This document shows positions 33,196 to 41,975 of a DNA stretch of 64,000 bases, piece after piece. A model generated the notes under the pieces. That model had not been told where the DNA came from and searched no databases. It saw only the letters and a list, made by a program, of their open reading frames with translations. The stretch spans positions 810,501 to 874,500 of the forward strand of contig NC_019954.2 in the NCBI RefSeq assembly GCF_000328765.2, in the 5' to 3' direction. Both the position numbers and the translations under genes were made by a program. This DNA comes from Tepidanaerobacter acetatoxydans Re1. GTDB lineage: Bacteria > Bacillota > Thermosediminibacteria > Thermosediminibacterales > Tepidanaerobacteraceae. The first letter of the stretch is position 1. Each line of letters begins with the position of its first letter.

Positions 33196-33407
33196 ATTTT
33201 TATTACTTTAAATCGTTAATACGTTAATGCAGAAAATTAAGAACAAACAAAAAAATTTGAAAAATAATGCTTTATACGAAGGAAATTTTGAAAAAATGTT
33301 GAATATATATAATAAACAAAAGAATAAGGAGTCAAGTAGCAGCATTTTATTTAAAAAGATTAAAGAAAGTTAACTTCAAACTTAATAAAGAAACAGGGGT
33401 GACAATA

Positions 33408-34943
33408 TTGATAATTGACGGAGAGCATTTAACATTGGAAGATATTATAGAGGTAGCAGTAAAAAAAGGATCAGTCGAATTGGCTTTAGAATCGAAAGAG
33501 AAAGTTGAAACATCCAGAAAATACGTTGAAAAAATTATTCGAAATAATGATGTCGTATACGGTGTAACTACCGGTTTTGGAAAGTTTTGCAATGTGAATA
33601 TTTCATCTCAAGATACTCGAGATCTGCAGGTGAATTTGATTAGAAGCCATTCGGCAGGTGTTGGCGAGTATCTTCCAGAAGATGCTGTAAGAGCAATGAT
33701 GCTGCTTAGGGCAAATGCACTTGCTAAGGGCTATTCAGGTATAAGGTATTCCACACTTCAAACCCTTATTGATATGCTAAACAAAGGAGTAATACCGCAA
33801 GTTCCATCCCAAGGGTCTTTAGGAGCCAGTGGGGACTTGGTTCCTCTTGCACATATGGTTCTTGTTATGATAGGCGAGGGAGAGGCTACGTATAAGGGAA
33901 AAGTTATGTCAGGCAAAGAAGCTATGCAACTGGCAGGAATAATGCCTGTAACACTTGAAGCAAAGGAAGGGCTTGCCCTCATAAATGGTACACAAGCGAT
34001 GACAGCCATAGGAAGCCTAGCTCTTGCCGAAGCAATAAATTTGTCAAGAATCGCTGATATATCTGCGGCACTGACTTTTGAAGCCTTAAATGGTGTTATA
34101 GATGCCTTTGACGAAAATGTTAATTTAGTAAGGCCTCACAAGGGGCAGATAGAATGTGCAAGAAACATGAGAAAACTTTTAGAAGGAAGCCAATTTGTAA
34201 CACATCAAGGTAATCCAAAGGTGCAAGATGCGTATACATTAAGATGTATTCCTCAGGTGCATGGTGCCGTAAGAGACGCATTAGAACATATTAAAGAGAT
34301 AGTTGAAATTGAAATGAATTCGGCAACAGATAATCCCTTAATTTTCCCTGAAAGCGATGTCGTTATTTCCGGCGGCAACTTCCACGGGGAGCCCATAGCT
34401 ATAAACATGGATTATATGGGGGTAGCAGTTTCAGAGCTGGCAAGCATTGCTGAACGCCGGATTGAGCGCCTTGTAAATCCTAGCCTAAACGAGGGCCTGC
34501 CTGCATTCTTAGTAGACAATGGCGGCTTAAATTCGGGCCTTATGATAGCTCAATATACTGCAGCATCACTGGTATCGGAAAATAAAACCCTTGTAACTCC
34601 CGCCAGCGTAGATTCCATACCGTCTTCAGCAAACCAGGAAGACCATGTAAGCATGGGGACAATTGCAGCAAGAAAAGCAAGAAAAATCGTAGAGAATACG
34701 AGAAATGTTCTAGCAATTGAGCTTTTATGTGCTGCCCAGGCAATAGATTTGCGACTAAAATCTAAAAATAATCAAAGACTTGGTAAAGGCACTAAGCTTA
34801 TGTATGACTTTATACGAGAAAAAGTAATGCAACTACAAAAAGATCGAGTATTAAGTAATGACATAAAAAATTTAGCTGAACTAATAAAAAGAGGGAAGTT
34901 GATAGAGAAAGTTGAAAAAGAAAGAGGGAATTTAGTTAATTAA
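33408..34943 (+). CDS. hutH: Histidine ammonia-lyase
   Basis: About 511 residues. It deaminates L-histidine to urocanate, the first step of the Hut pathway. The MIO cofactor-forming triad Ala140-Ser141-Gly142 lies in GSLGASGDLVPLAHM. The conserved active-site stretches VYGVTTGFGKF, NSATDNPLIF and GNFHGEPIA are intact. TTG 33408 is preferred because AGGGGTG lies 6 bases upstream; a GTG at 33399 would add three residues. It heads the main catabolic cluster. Confidence 0.96.
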   Translation: MIIDGEHLTLEDIIEVAVKKGSVELALESKEKVETSRKYVEKIIRNNDVVYGVTTGFGKFCNVNISSQDTRDLQVNLIRSHSAGVGEYLPEDAVRAMMLLRANALAKGYSGIRYSTLQTLIDMLNKGVIPQVPSQGSLGASGDLVPLAHMVLVMIGEGEATYKGKVMSGKEAMQLAGIMPVTLEAKEGLALINGTQAMTAIGSLALAEAINLSRIADISAALTFEALNGVIDAFDENVNLVRPHKGQIECARNMRKLLEGSQFVTHQGNPKVQDAYTLRCIPQVHGAVRDALEHIKEIVEIEMNSATDNPLIFPESDVVISGGNFHGEPIAINMDYMGVAVSELASIAERRIERLVNPSLNEGLPAFLVDNGGLNSGLMIAQYTAASLVSENKTLVTPASVDSIPSSANQEDHVSMGTIAARKARKIVENTRNVLAIELLCAAQAIDLRLKSKNNQRLGKGTKLMYDFIREKVMQLQKDRVLSNDIKNLAELIKRGKLIEKVEKERGNLVN

Positions 34944-34969
34944 ATTATTAAAGCACAAAGGGGGGATTT

Positions 34970-35146
34970 GTGGATGCTATAACAAAGAAAGACAGTTTAG
35001 CATTACTAATGTTGGAGTGGCTTACAATAATTTTATTAAAAAGACGGAGGTGCCGGTATGATCTTATTAATAGTGATTATTTACATGGCAATAATGTTAG
35101 GAATTGGTTGGTGGGTTGGAAAACATTATATTCAGGGGATGACTGA
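34970..35146 (+). CDS. Possible small membrane protein before the symporter gene
   Basis: A 58-codon frame starts GTG 34970 just after AAAGGGGGG. It encodes a charged start, a hydrophobic stretch (LALLMLEWLTIILL) and a basic tail, and runs out of frame into the symporter gene. Some Na+ symporters (PanF type) have a small helper gene upstream, but no homology can be claimed. It may equally be a leader frame used for coupling. Confidence 0.25.
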   Translation: MDAITKKDSLALLMLEWLTIILLKRRRCRYDLINSDYLHGNNVRNWLVGWKTLYSGDD

Positions 35147-36455
35147 CTTTTTATTGGCTGGTCGAAGGCTTGGGGTTTGGATGTGTGCCGCAACCCTTGC
35201 TGCAACGCATTTCGGCGGTGGAATGGTTATGGGAGGTAGTGAATATGGCTACAATTACGGCTGGTCCGGAGCGTGGTACGGTGTATCCTGCGGTATAGGT
35301 ATACTCCTTTTGGCTTTTACCACTGCGGGCAAGTTTAGAGAGTTGTCATACTATACCGTACCGGACTATCTTGAACAACGGTATGGGGGGAAGACTATCA
35401 GAATATTAGGTGCGTTACTTTCCCTTATAGCACTAATAGGAATCTTAGCTGCTATGGTGCTTTCTGCAAAAGGAGCACTAGAGATATTGGGAATAACCGG
35501 CAACGCAGGGGCAATTATTGCCACATTGGTTTTTATTGTGTATACCACCTTCGGCGGGCTGTGGGCAGCAACAATAACCGATACCGTTCAATTAATAATA
35601 GCAACATTTGGAGTTGTATTAGCAGCTGTTCTAGTACTGACTAAAACCGGAGGAATGGCTAATCTTTCTGCCATGTTAATTGCAAAGGGAGTAGAGCCAA
35701 GTTACTTTAGCTTCGGGGGTCTTGGCACATCAAGCATAATGTGGTTATTACTTCCAACTATAATGTATACCCTTATTGGTCAAGATTTTTATCAAAGGTT
35801 GTTTGCAGCAAAAGATGGAAATGTAGCCAAAACTGCATCAATAATTGGTGGTGTTTTACTGGTAATAATTAGTTTTTTTCCGACAATTATTGGTATGGGA
35901 GCTAGAGCGTTATCAGATTTGGACAGTGGAGGAAATTCCTTTCCATGGGTAGTGCAAAATCTTATGAATCCTGTAATAGGTGGAATAGTTCTAGCGGCAA
36001 TACTATCAGCCATAATGTCAACGGCGGATTCCCTCTTGACGGCAGCTACATCTCATATAGTAAAAGACTTTTGGATAGAAACATTTCAAATGGATGAAAT
36101 AAAAGACGAAAAGAAATTACTTAACATATCCAGAAATTTTACATTTATAATCGGGATATTAGGTCTTTTAATAGCACTGATAATGCCGGGAATAATAGAT
36201 GCACTTATTTACTCATATACAATGTATAGTGCAGGGGTGTTTATACCGGTTATAGGCGGAGTTTTATGGGAATCTGCAACAAGAGAGGGAGCACTGGCAT
36301 CACTAATCATTGGTTCTATTGTTGCCTTATGGGGCATACTGACAAATGCGAATGTCTTTGGTGCACCTGCGGAAATATATGCAGCTTTGGTATCATTGGT
36401 AGTATTTGTAGCAGTATCACTGGCTACACAGAATAGAAAAACGGATGGAGTGTAA
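35058..36455 (+). CDS. Sodium:solute symporter (SSS family), putative histidine or urocanate importer
   Basis: 465 residues with about 13 membrane helices in the LeuT-like fold. SSS signatures are visible: DFLLAGRRLGVWMCAATLAATHFGGG, YTTFGGLWAATITDTVQ (ion-site helix) and LAAILSAIMSTADSLLTAATSHI. ATG start after GGAGGTG. It sits between hutH and hutU, so the substrate is most likely histidine, a histidine derivative or urocanate. The specificity is inferred only from context. Confidence 0.88.
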   Translation: MILLIVIIYMAIMLGIGWWVGKHYIQGMTDFLLAGRRLGVWMCAATLAATHFGGGMVMGGSEYGYNYGWSGAWYGVSCGIGILLLAFTTAGKFRELSYYTVPDYLEQRYGGKTIRILGALLSLIALIGILAAMVLSAKGALEILGITGNAGAIIATLVFIVYTTFGGLWAATITDTVQLIIATFGVVLAAVLVLTKTGGMANLSAMLIAKGVEPSYFSFGGLGTSSIMWLLLPTIMYTLIGQDFYQRLFAAKDGNVAKTASIIGGVLLVIISFFPTIIGMGARALSDLDSGGNSFPWVVQNLMNPVIGGIVLAAILSAIMSTADSLLTAATSHIVKDFWIETFQMDEIKDEKKLLNISRNFTFIIGILGLLIALIMPGIIDALIYSYTMYSAGVFIPVIGGVLWESATREGALASLIIGSIVALWGILTNANVFGAPAEIYAALVSLVVFVAVSLATQNRKTDGV

Positions 36456-36493
36456 AATGATTAATCATTGTGATAAATAAGATATTAAAACAC

Positions 36494-36518
36494 CAGGGGA
36501 AGCAATTCGTTTCCCCTG
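36494..36518 (+). promoter_or_regulatory. Intercistronic hairpin between symporter gene and hutU
   Basis: CAGGGGAA (36494-36501) pairs with TTCCCCTG (36511-36518). A mixed AT-rich stretch including CTTTTT follows, so partial termination is possible; hutU begins 70 bases later. Confidence 0.6.
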
Positions 36519-36588
36519 ATATATTCTTTTTAACAACCTAAAAATTAAGACAGAAGAATCCTAATATTAAAAAGGAGCGGGATTAAAA

Positions 36589-38640
36589 ATGCTTAACAAT
36601 TGTGATGTTTCAAAGGCAATGAAAATAAAGCTGGATGATGAATTGCCGGAAATGCCGAAATTTGTGGAAGGCATTAGGAGAGCCCCTAGCCGGGGGTTTA
36701 ATCTGACAAAGGAACAGACTAAAACTGCACTAAAGAATGCTCTAAGGTATATACCGGAGCAGTATCATGAAAAACTTGCACCTGAGTTTTTAGATGAGCT
36801 TTTAACCCATGGCAGAATTTATGGCTATCGCTATAGGCCGGAGGGAAGGATATATGGAAGGCCTATTGATGAATATAAGGGCAAATGTCTTGCCGGAAAA
36901 GCCTTTCAAGTTATGATAGAAAACAACCTCGATTTTGAGGTAGCACTTTATCCTTATGAGCTTGTAACATATGGCGAAACCGGCAGCGTATGCCAGAATT
37001 GGATGCAGTATAGATTAATTAAAAAATACCTTGAGGTTATGACTGAGGATCAGACACTTGTAGTTATGTCAGGACATCCCCTCGGCCTTTTTCCCTCAAA
37101 GCCGGAAGCTCCAAGAGTAATTATAACAAATGCCTTAATGGTAGGCATGTTTGACAACCATGATGACTGGGAAATTGCCGAAGAGATGGGAGTTGCCAAT
37201 TATGGCCAGATGACAGCAGGAGGCTGGATGTACATCGGGCCCCAGGGGATAGTTCACGGAACCTTCAATACACTATTAAATGCCGGTAGATTAAAACTTG
37301 GTATTTCCCATGACGAAGACCTGAAAGGCTATCTATTTGTTTCATCAGGTCTTGGCGGAATGAGTGGAGCACAACCCAAGGCAGTAGAGATTGCAGAAGG
37401 AGTCGGAATCATAGCCGAGGTCGACTATTCCCGTATTAAGACGCGCTACGACCAGGGGTGGGTGAAAAAAGTATCATCAGATTTAAAAGAGGTATTTGCT
37501 ATTGCTAATGAATATATGAAAAAGAAAGAACCTATGTCTATCGCTTATCACGGCAACATAGTTGATTTGCTGGAATATGCAGTAAAAAATAACATTCATA
37601 TTGACCTATTATCAGACCAAACCTCATGCCATGCAGCATATGACGGCGGATATTGTCCGCAAGGTCTAACTTTTGAGGAGCGCACCAAGCTTCTTGCAAC
37701 GGATAGAGAAAAATTTAAACAGCTTGTTGATAAAAGTTTGGGAAGGCATTTTGAACTTATAAAAACCTTGGTGGATCGCGGCACTTACTTCTTTGATTAT
37801 GGAAATTCATTTATGAAGGCAGTGTTCGATGCAGGCGTAAAAGAAATATCAAAAAATGGCAAAGATGAGAAAGATGGCTTCATATTCCCCTCCTATGTTG
37901 AAGATATAATGGGGCCAGAGCTTTTTGACTATGGTTACGGACCCTTCCGCTGGGTTTGCCTAAGCGGCAAGGAAGAGGATTTAAGAAAAACAGATAGAGC
38001 AGCTATGGAATGCATTGACCCAAACCGCCGAGGTCAAGATAGGGACAACTATATCTGGATTCGCGATGCCGAAAAGAATAAACTGGTAGTAGGCACCCAA
38101 GCAAGGATACTCTATCAGGATGCTGAAGGGAGAATGAAAATAGCCCTTAAATTCAATGATATGGTAAGAAAAGGAGAAATCGGGCCTGTGATGCTTGGAC
38201 GAGACCATCACGATGTGAGCGGAACCGATTCACCCTTTAGAGAAACAGCTAATATAAAAGACGGCAGCAATGTAATGGCGGACATGGCTACACAGTGCTT
38301 TGCCGGCAATGCCGCAAGGGGCATGAGCCTTGTAGCCCTTCACAACGGCGGAGGCGTAGGCATAAGCAAAGCCATAAATGGGGGCTTCGGACTGCTGCTA
38401 GATGGAAGCAAAAAGACCGATGATATTATAAAGTCTGCCCTATTATGGGATGTAATGTGCGGCGTTGCAAGACGCTCCTGGGCACGAAATCAAAACTCTA
38501 TTGAAACAGGTGTAGAGTTTAATAAAAATTACGATAGCCTTGGCCATATCACACTTCCTTATATACCAAAGCAAGAACTAATCGATGAAGTAGTAGATAA
38601 AAACTTTATAAGGAGGAACTACCTTGAATCCAATCGTTGA
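36589..38640 (+). CDS. hutU: Urocanate hydratase
   Basis: 683 residues, the long clostridial form compared with about 555 in Pseudomonas or Bacillus. It hydrates urocanate to 4-imidazolone-5-propionate using tightly bound NAD+. Typical urocanase segments are GETGSVCQNWMQY, GHPLGLFPS, GGWMYIGPQGIVHGTF, the NAD-site region FVSSGLGGMSGAQPKA, LSDQTSCHAAYDGGY and GRDHHDVSGTDSPFRET. ATG with AAAGGAG upstream. It overlaps ftcD by 17 bases. Confidence 0.95.
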   Translation: MLNNCDVSKAMKIKLDDELPEMPKFVEGIRRAPSRGFNLTKEQTKTALKNALRYIPEQYHEKLAPEFLDELLTHGRIYGYRYRPEGRIYGRPIDEYKGKCLAGKAFQVMIENNLDFEVALYPYELVTYGETGSVCQNWMQYRLIKKYLEVMTEDQTLVVMSGHPLGLFPSKPEAPRVIITNALMVGMFDNHDDWEIAEEMGVANYGQMTAGGWMYIGPQGIVHGTFNTLLNAGRLKLGISHDEDLKGYLFVSSGLGGMSGAQPKAVEIAEGVGIIAEVDYSRIKTRYDQGWVKKVSSDLKEVFAIANEYMKKKEPMSIAYHGNIVDLLEYAVKNNIHIDLLSDQTSCHAAYDGGYCPQGLTFEERTKLLATDREKFKQLVDKSLGRHFELIKTLVDRGTYFFDYGNSFMKAVFDAGVKEISKNGKDEKDGFIFPSYVEDIMGPELFDYGYGPFRWVCLSGKEEDLRKTDRAAMECIDPNRRGQDRDNYIWIRDAEKNKLVVGTQARILYQDAEGRMKIALKFNDMVRKGEIGPVMLGRDHHDVSGTDSPFRETANIKDGSNVMADMATQCFAGNAARGMSLVALHNGGGVGISKAINGGFGLLLDGSKKTDDIIKSALLWDVMCGVARRSWARNQNSIETGVEFNKNYDSLGHITLPYIPKQELIDEVVDKNFIRRNYLESNR

Positions 38641-39523
38641 ATGTATTCCAAATTTCAGTGAGGGCAGACGCCAAGAGGTCATAGAAGCTATTGCTGATAC
38701 AATAAGATCTGTAGAAGGCGTAAGGCTTCTAGACTATTCCGCGGATAAAAACCATAATCGAAGTGTCTTTACATTTATTGGAAATCCGAAAGCGGTAGCA
38801 GAAGCGGCTTTTCTTTCCTGCAAAAAAGCAGCCGAATTAATCGATATGACAAAACACAAAGGGGAGCATCCCAGGATGGGCGCTACTGATGTAATACCTT
38901 TTGTGCCTGTAAAGGATATCACTGTAGAAGAATGTATAGAGCTTTCTAAGAAAGTTGGAGAAAGAATTGCGGAAGAACTTTCAATTCCAGTCTTTTCATA
39001 TGAAGATTCAGCTACCAAGCCTGAGCGGAAAAACCTTGCAAATATAAGGAAGGGCCAGTTTGAAAAAATGGCAGAAAAATTAAAGGACCCTCAGTGGGCT
39101 CCTGATTTTGGAAAACCGGAAATTCATCCTACGGCAGGGGTAGTAGCCGTTGGAGCGCGCAAACCACTTATAGCGTACAATATTAATCTTGACACATCAG
39201 ACATAAAAATTGCCGATACAATTGCAAAACTCATCCGCGAAAGAGGTGGAGGGCTAAAAAATGTAAGGGCTATCGGGGTAATGTTAAAAGATAGAAACCT
39301 GGCCCAGGTGTCAATTAACATGGTAGACTATGAAAAAACAGCTCTTTACAGAGCCTTTGAGATGGTCAAAATGGAGGCAAGGCGCTATGGAGTCAATATA
39401 GTGGGCAGTGAAATAGTAGGCCTTACTCCCATGAAAGCCCTTATAGATGTAGCCGAATACTATTTGCAATTGGAAAACTTTGATTCTAATAAACAGATAT
39501 TGGAGAATTATTTGTTACAGTAA
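38624..39523 (+). CDS. ftcD: Glutamate formimidoyltransferase
   Basis: 299 residues, the stand-alone formiminotransferase (N- and C-subdomains without the fused cyclodeaminase). It moves the formimino group of N-formimino-L-glutamate to tetrahydrofolate. His82 in HKGEHPRMGATDV aligns with the catalytic His82 of mammalian FTCD. IVECIPNFSEGR opens the protein. The start is TTG 38624, set by AAGGAGG inside hutU, so the two genes are coupled. The cyclodeaminase partner is encoded separately at 41083. Confidence 0.94.
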   Translation: MNPIVECIPNFSEGRRQEVIEAIADTIRSVEGVRLLDYSADKNHNRSVFTFIGNPKAVAEAAFLSCKKAAELIDMTKHKGEHPRMGATDVIPFVPVKDITVEECIELSKKVGERIAEELSIPVFSYEDSATKPERKNLANIRKGQFEKMAEKLKDPQWAPDFGKPEIHPTAGVVAVGARKPLIAYNINLDTSDIKIADTIAKLIRERGGGLKNVRAIGVMLKDRNLAQVSINMVDYEKTALYRAFEMVKMEARRYGVNIVGSEIVGLTPMKALIDVAEYYLQLENFDSNKQILENYLLQ

Positions 39524-39545
39524 TTGATTTGTTATATAGATTGTA

Positions 39546-39628
39546 GGCGGTCAGAGACCGCCCCTAGTATAATGCAGTTGTAATATAAAGCTGTGATAAA
39601 GCAACAAGGGGCATTAAGCTTTTGCCCC
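39546..39628 (+). promoter_or_regulatory. Two intercistronic hairpins between ftcD and hutI
   Basis: GGCGGTC-AGA-GACCGCC (39546-39562) and GGGGCA/TGCCCC (39608-39613 with 39623-39628) are perfect stems. Neither has a T-run. The first resembles short dispersed GC-rich palindromes seen in intergenic regions of Firmicutes. Confidence 0.6.
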
Positions 39629-39658
39629 TAATCTTTGATAAAAATTGGTGGTGAAGTT

Positions 39659-40918
39659 TTGAAAGATACTGGACAACTTGTTATAAAAAATATTGGTATG
39701 CTCGCAACCCCTCAAGGGGCAACCTGTTTAAGAGGTAAAGAACAAGGCAAGATAAAGATACTTGAGAATGCTTTTATTGCAGTGTCTCAAGGTAAAATAA
39801 CAGCTATAGGTAAAGATGAGGAACTTAAAGATTTTCTTATAAATGATGATACTGTTGTTATCGATGCCAAAGGCTGCCTTGCAACTCCGGGCCTTGTGGA
39901 TCCACATACACACCTGGTTTTTGGAGGGTGGAGGCAAAAAGAGCTTTCATTAAAGCTAAAGGGTGCCGGCTACCTTGATATATTGAGCATGGGAGGAGGC
40001 ATACTAAGCACCGTAGAGCATACGCGCAAGGCAAGTTTTGAAGAGCTGGTGCAAAAAGGCAAAAAATCCCTTGATATAATGCTAAGCTATGGAACAATCA
40101 CCTGCGAAGCAAAAAGCGGATATGGCTTAAATGTAAAAGATGAGATTAAATCCTTAAATGTGATTAAAGAGCTAAATAAATTGCATTCAGTTGACTTAGT
40201 TCCTACATTTATGGGAGCACATGCAATTCCGAAGGAATATCAAGGAAGAGCTGATGATTATATAAAATTAATAAAGGAAGAAATGATTCCAAGGGTTGCA
40301 AAAGAAAATCTGGCAGAGTTTTGTGATGTATTTTGCGAGGATAAGGTTTTTGATGCAGAGCAGTCAAGGGATATACTTGAAACAGGCAAAAGACATGGCC
40401 TTATTCCCAAGGTTCATGCTGATGAGATAACGCCCTTAGGAGGTGCATCGCTTGCCGCTGAAGTTAAAGCTATTTCTGCCGAACACCTAATTCATGCATC
40501 AGATAAAGGTATTGATGATATGGCAAAGGCAGGTACTATAGCAATCCTTTTGCCAGGCACTTCCCTTTATTTAGACGAATCCTTTGCAAGAGCGAAAACT
40601 ATGATAGAAAAAGGCATTCCGGTAGCGCTTGCTTCTGACTTTAATCCAGGTTCATGCCCTACAGAATCACTGCAGCTTATCTTAAATCTTGCCTGCATAA
40701 AGTATAAGATGACACCTGAAGAAGTTTTGACGGCTGCAACACTAAACGCCGCTGCGGCTATTAATAGGTCATCTGTCGTAGGAAGTTTAGAAACTGGAAA
40801 ACAGGCGGATATCCTGCTTTGGGATTCGCCTGATTTAGACTTTTTAGTATATCATTTTGGAGTAAATTTAGTAAAAACTGTTGTTAAGCAGGGCAAAATA
40901 GTTGTTGATAATAAATGA
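39659..40918 (+). CDS. hutI: Imidazolonepropionase
   Basis: About 419 residues from TTG 39659 (GGTGGTGAAG upstream); an in-frame TTG at 39635 is also possible. An amidohydrolase that opens 4-imidazolone-5-propionate to N-formimino-L-glutamate. The metal site DPHTHLVFGGWR and substrate segments SGYGLN, FMGAHAIPKEY and VHADEITPLGG are present, as is SDFNPGSCPTESLQL near the C-terminus. Metal-ligand histidines are intact. It completes the route histidine to formiminoglutamate. Confidence 0.95.
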   Translation: MKDTGQLVIKNIGMLATPQGATCLRGKEQGKIKILENAFIAVSQGKITAIGKDEELKDFLINDDTVVIDAKGCLATPGLVDPHTHLVFGGWRQKELSLKLKGAGYLDILSMGGGILSTVEHTRKASFEELVQKGKKSLDIMLSYGTITCEAKSGYGLNVKDEIKSLNVIKELNKLHSVDLVPTFMGAHAIPKEYQGRADDYIKLIKEEMIPRVAKENLAEFCDVFCEDKVFDAEQSRDILETGKRHGLIPKVHADEITPLGGASLAAEVKAISAEHLIHASDKGIDDMAKAGTIAILLPGTSLYLDESFARAKTMIEKGIPVALASDFNPGSCPTESLQLILNLACIKYKMTPEEVLTAATLNAAAAINRSSVVGSLETGKQADILLWDSPDLDFLVYHFGVNLVKTVVKQGKIVVDNK

Positions 40919-40980
40919 TTAAAAACTTTTTACAAAAAATTAATCTATACATATAAAGTGGCGGAATTTAACTACAATAA

Positions 40981-40998
40981 TTCTGCCCTGCGGCAGAA
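40981..40998 (+). promoter_or_regulatory. Hairpin between hutI and fchA
   Basis: TTCTGCC-CTGC-GGCAGAA is a perfect 7-bp stem with a 4-base loop, without a T-run. It probably protects or processes the polycistronic message. Confidence 0.55.
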
Positions 40999-41082
40999 AG
41001 AATTGATATTGATGAATCTGGAAGGATTACCGGTTTGTTTTAGCAAACACATACTTTTAACGAGGGGAGCGGTAAAATAAAA

Positions 41083-41703
41083 GTGATTAGCAGCAGCATA
41101 AAAGAATTTTTGGATGTTTTAGCTTCTAAGGAACCTGCTCCAGGAGGAGGTGCTGCCTCTGCGCTGGTAGGAGCTGTAGGGACGGTTTTATTGTCAATGG
41201 TTGCAAATCTGACAGTTGGAAAACAAAAGTACAAAGAGAGCGAACCGCTCATGAAAGAACTGCTTGAAGAAGCCGCAAAACTTCAAAAGGATTTAGTAAA
41301 ACTAATGGAAGAAGATACCGAAGCATTTAACAAAGTTGCTGCAGCATTTAAGATGCCCAAAAACACTGAAGAAGAAAAGGCAAAACGAAAGGAAAAGGTG
41401 CAAGAAGCCCTAAAAGGTGCAGCCAACGTTCCTTTTCAAATTATGGAAAAAGCCGTAGAAGCCCTGCGTTTACACGAAAAGTCTTTAGGCCATGCAAATC
41501 CGTCGACAATTAGCGATACAGGAGTTGGCGCTCTGTGCCTGAAGACTGCTCTTTGTGGTGCATGGCTTAATGTAAAAATAAACCTTGGCAGCATTGATGA
41601 TGAGGATTTTGTCAGAGAATACAACGAAAAAACGCAGCAGCTTTTAAATGAAGGAGTGCCACTTGCAGATAAAGTGTACGAAGCAGTATTAGAAAGTCTT
41701 TAG
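41083..41703 (+). CDS. fchA: Formiminotetrahydrofolate cyclodeaminase
   Basis: 206 residues, a helical protein of the FTCD C-terminal (cyclodeaminase/cyclohydrolase) family. It releases ammonia from 5-formimino-THF to give 5,10-methenyl-THF. The opening SKEPAPGGGAASALVGAVG is the family signature; the middle is charged and helical (LVKLMEEDTEAFNKV), with SDTGVGALCLKTAL near the end. GTG start with GAGGGGAG some 13 bases upstream. Works directly after FtcD and conserves the one-carbon unit. Confidence 0.93.
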   Translation: MISSSIKEFLDVLASKEPAPGGGAASALVGAVGTVLLSMVANLTVGKQKYKESEPLMKELLEEAAKLQKDLVKLMEEDTEAFNKVAAAFKMPKNTEEEKAKRKEKVQEALKGAANVPFQIMEKAVEALRLHEKSLGHANPSTISDTGVGALCLKTALCGAWLNVKINLGSIDDEDFVREYNEKTQQLLNEGVPLADKVYEAVLESL

Positions 41704-41796
41704 CAGATAAACCGATATAAACATGTATAGACTTAAATTAGGATAAAAAAGCCATTAGTCAAAAATCGAAAATTTTGATAATATTTTAATATACAA

Positions 41797-41892
41797 GGCA
41801 GAGTAGATAACTTGCGTCAAGTGCCAAGGGATGGGACGTTGCCCTTGGACGAAAAGCTGTATTGCTTGCGGTAAGTTGTCGCGTTCGCTGTC
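41797..41892 (+). promoter_or_regulatory. Tetrahydrofolate (THF, folT-type) riboswitch aptamer
   Basis: The sequence has the conserved THF-I elements in order: AGAGTAGATAACTTGCGTCAAGTG, then GGGATGGGACGTTGCCC, GGACGAAAAGC, GCTTGCGGTAAGTTG and CGCGTTCGCTG (given here as separated short pieces: AGAGTAGA, GTCAAGTG, GGGATG, GGACGAAAAGC, GCGGTAAGTTG). P1 is GGCAG (41797-41801) with CTGTC (41888-41892). It senses reduced folates and lies directly upstream of folT. Confidence 0.9.
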
Positions 41893-41906
41893 ACATCAGA
41901 GGAATA

Positions 41907-41966
41907 AAGCCTTTTTCCATTGGTGTGGCAGAATAACATACTGCCATAAATAATGGAAGGAGGCTT
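41907..41966 (+). promoter_or_regulatory. Expression platform sequestering the folT ribosome binding site
   Basis: Bases 41907-41921 pair with 41952-41966 over 15 positions (two G-U), burying the Shine-Dalgarno GGAAGGAGG (41955-41963). An inner hairpin GGCAG/CTGCC (41927-41931 with 41941-41945) closes the loop. With no T-run after it, control is most likely translational: ligand binding would favour this masked form. Confidence 0.82.
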
Positions 41967-41975
41967 ATATTTTTA

